Shown here in pieces: positions 62,613 through 64,000 of a stretch of 64,000 nt of DNA. The stretch is from assembly GCF_023078275.1 (NCBI RefSeq), contig NC_062998.1, positions 15,823,916 to 15,887,915 of the forward strand, in the 5' to 3' direction. Both the position numbers and the translations under genes were made by a program. The notes below the pieces were generated by a model that worked only from the letters and a program-made list of their open reading frames with translations, did not search any database and was not told where the DNA came from. This stretch comes from Leguminivora glycinivorella (Eukaryota; Arthropoda; Insecta; Lepidoptera; Tortricidae). Positions within the stretch are counted from its first letter, which is position 1. Each line of letters opens with the position of its first letter.

Positions 62613-62880
62613 ACGATTAAATAAAATAAATAAATGTGGATCTATTATCTGTGGATTTATATTAGGTCAGCTTGTCAGCCATGATATACATTATTTTAAT
62701 GTTTTAGACTGTATTAACTCGGTATATATATTTTATATGTATATATTTGTCAAAATATAAATATTTACGAATAATTTACGAGATAAAATAATATTTTATT
62801 TTCTATTACTGTACTAAAAAATTAGACTGTACAAAAAATTAATGGAAGTCAATATAGCCAATATAAGAAATAACAGAAAT

Positions 62881-62975
62881 GTATTTTCTTTTCTGACGTT
62901 ACCTTATCTGTGCACGGCCATTTTGTTTTTAGTCTGTAGCTTTCTTTTTCTTTCAAAACTGACCCTCGAACTGAG
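62881..62975 (+). promoter_or_regulatory. RpL8: RpL8 promoter and untranslated first exon (TOP/TCT start)
   Basis: A pyrimidine run CTTTCTTTTTCTTTC begins at 62940, as expected for the TCT initiator and 5' TOP of ribosomal protein genes. The exon would end at donor CTGAG|GTATGT (62975/62976). No TATA box. The exact start is inferred. Confidence 0.55.
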
Positions 62976-63128
62976 GTATGTCGTCCGGAGTTCTTGTAAA
63001 ATAATCTTTAAATATCAAATCAATTTCTGTTTATTTTGTTTCAAAAATAGAGTATTAACAACGTTTTATATCGTGTCTGTTGCGTTGTGTCCTTATTTTC
63101 TTTGTTTTAAGGTGATTTTACATTTTAG

Positions 63129-63278
63129 GCGACATTAATCATGGGTCGTGTGATTCGTGCCCAGCGTAAAGGTGCCGGTTCGGTCTTCGTTTCTCACACC
63201 AAGAAGAGGAAAGGAGCGCCTAAACTCCGCTCCTTGGATTACGCTGAACGACATGGTTACATTAAGGGAGTAGTAAAG
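63129..63278 (+). CDS. RpL8: Ribosomal protein L8 (uL2), first coding exon
   Basis: The acceptor is ACATTTTAG before 63129, and ATG is at 63141. The 46 codons MGRVIRAQRKGAGSVFVSHT, KKRKGAPKLRSLDYAERHGY, IKGVVK match the conserved N-terminus of eukaryotic RPL8/uL2, which packs near the peptidyl-transferase centre of the 60S subunit. The donor is AAG|GTAAGA. The frame beyond is intron. The remaining exons lie past the window end. Confidence 0.96.
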
Positions 63279-64000
63279 GTAAGAATGTTTTCATACTTAT
63301 TGTTATCATACGTCAGCGATATTTTAAATGAATTTCACGGCACCTTAACCTTCTTCTGGTTCAGATACAACATGCTTAAATCGTGTAACTGTTATATGTA
63401 CAATGGCATTGTTTTGGCATTATATTTCATGATCAAGACATAACCTCTCTAAACTGATCAAACCTCATGTGTGGCCATGTAACCTCTCATCGAGTATGAT
63501 GAAACTTTAGTAGGAGACCGACTTTTACTCAGTCTCTTGATTAGTATTTATTGTTAATTGCTAAATTTGAATATTACTTCATGAGACTTTTAAACTTGTT
63601 CTATTGCTTTAAACATCCCCTAAATGTATTAAGGGTTTGCCTTATATGTTTGACTTAAAGCTTTTATCATCTAGATAATTATTGTGTTAATTAACTTGTA
63701 TTGTGCCTTCATGAGCTTACTGTGGCCTTCATGAGCGTACCATGCTGTCTATGATATTTATTTAATTTGAGGTCCAATTGTACAAACTAACATTGATATT
63801 TGGCTATCCGCAGTAAAATATTATATATTCTGATCTAATAAAAGCAAATTTAATGGTAACAGTTGGGTTAGTGCAACAAGTGTGGTGTGTGTATGTTTGC
63901 AAAATCCTCAAACAAGCCTCTGCTAGGGCATAGAACCAAAATAATGGTTTTATGGGTATATCACTTAAAATAATAGAATATAAATGTGTCGCTTAACTTC
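63279..64000. other. RpL8 intron to window end
   Basis: AT-rich intron with no further RpL8 exon and no recognised element before the window stops. Confidence 0.6.

Overview
The window is eukaryotic, AT-rich and very transposon-dense, and is almost certainly from a moth or butterfly. Evidence: an insect type-2 (mammalian-like) cryptochrome; Helitron ends, a tRNA-derived SINE and MITE families of the kinds common in Lepidoptera; and short TTAGG runs. Species cannot be fixed from sequence alone.

Three host genes are supported. (1) Lsm10 (+): two exons, 1099-1216 and 13362-13517, separated by a 12.1 kb intron; the 5' exon(s) lie before the window. (2) cry2 (-): nine exons between 31024 and 14971. 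All junctions agree in phase and give 630 codons plus stop; one intron has a GC donor. Lsm10 and cry2 converge tail to tail. (3) RpL8 (+): an untranslated TOP-type first exon near 62940 and the first coding exon 63129-63278; the rest is beyond the window.

Most other sequence is nested mobile DNA. The Lsm10 intron holds a 9-bp-TSD element, a GGTTCCGTA-type repeat split by an RTE retrotransposon with an open 997-aa ORF, and a full-length but decayed DIRS-type tyrosine-recombinase retrotransposon broken by two hAT-like insertions. The cry2 introns carry a Tc1 fossil, two Harbinger-like TTA elements, one TAA element, a mariner MITE, a SINE, Helitron pieces and a foldback family. Upstream of cry2 lie a TTAA-flanked element, a hAT-like element and a 1.39 kb P-like element with 30-bp inverted repeats, 8-bp target duplication and a surviving THAP exon.

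From 35 to 50 kb there is a Tc1/mariner-in-repeat nest, a frameshifted two-ORF LINE and GC-rich palindromes. From 50.5 to 55.7 kb lies an apparently intact Copia element with identical LTRs by eye and 5-bp target duplications. A hAT-like element with GTTAA-rich ends, a hairpin and a dead LINE reverse transcriptase follow before RpL8. The least explained observation is an RFX-type X-box 157 bp upstream of a small plus-strand ORF inside a cry2 intron. The nearest thing to an undescribed system is the set of elements whose boundaries can be proved inside the window by target duplications and paralogous empty sites.
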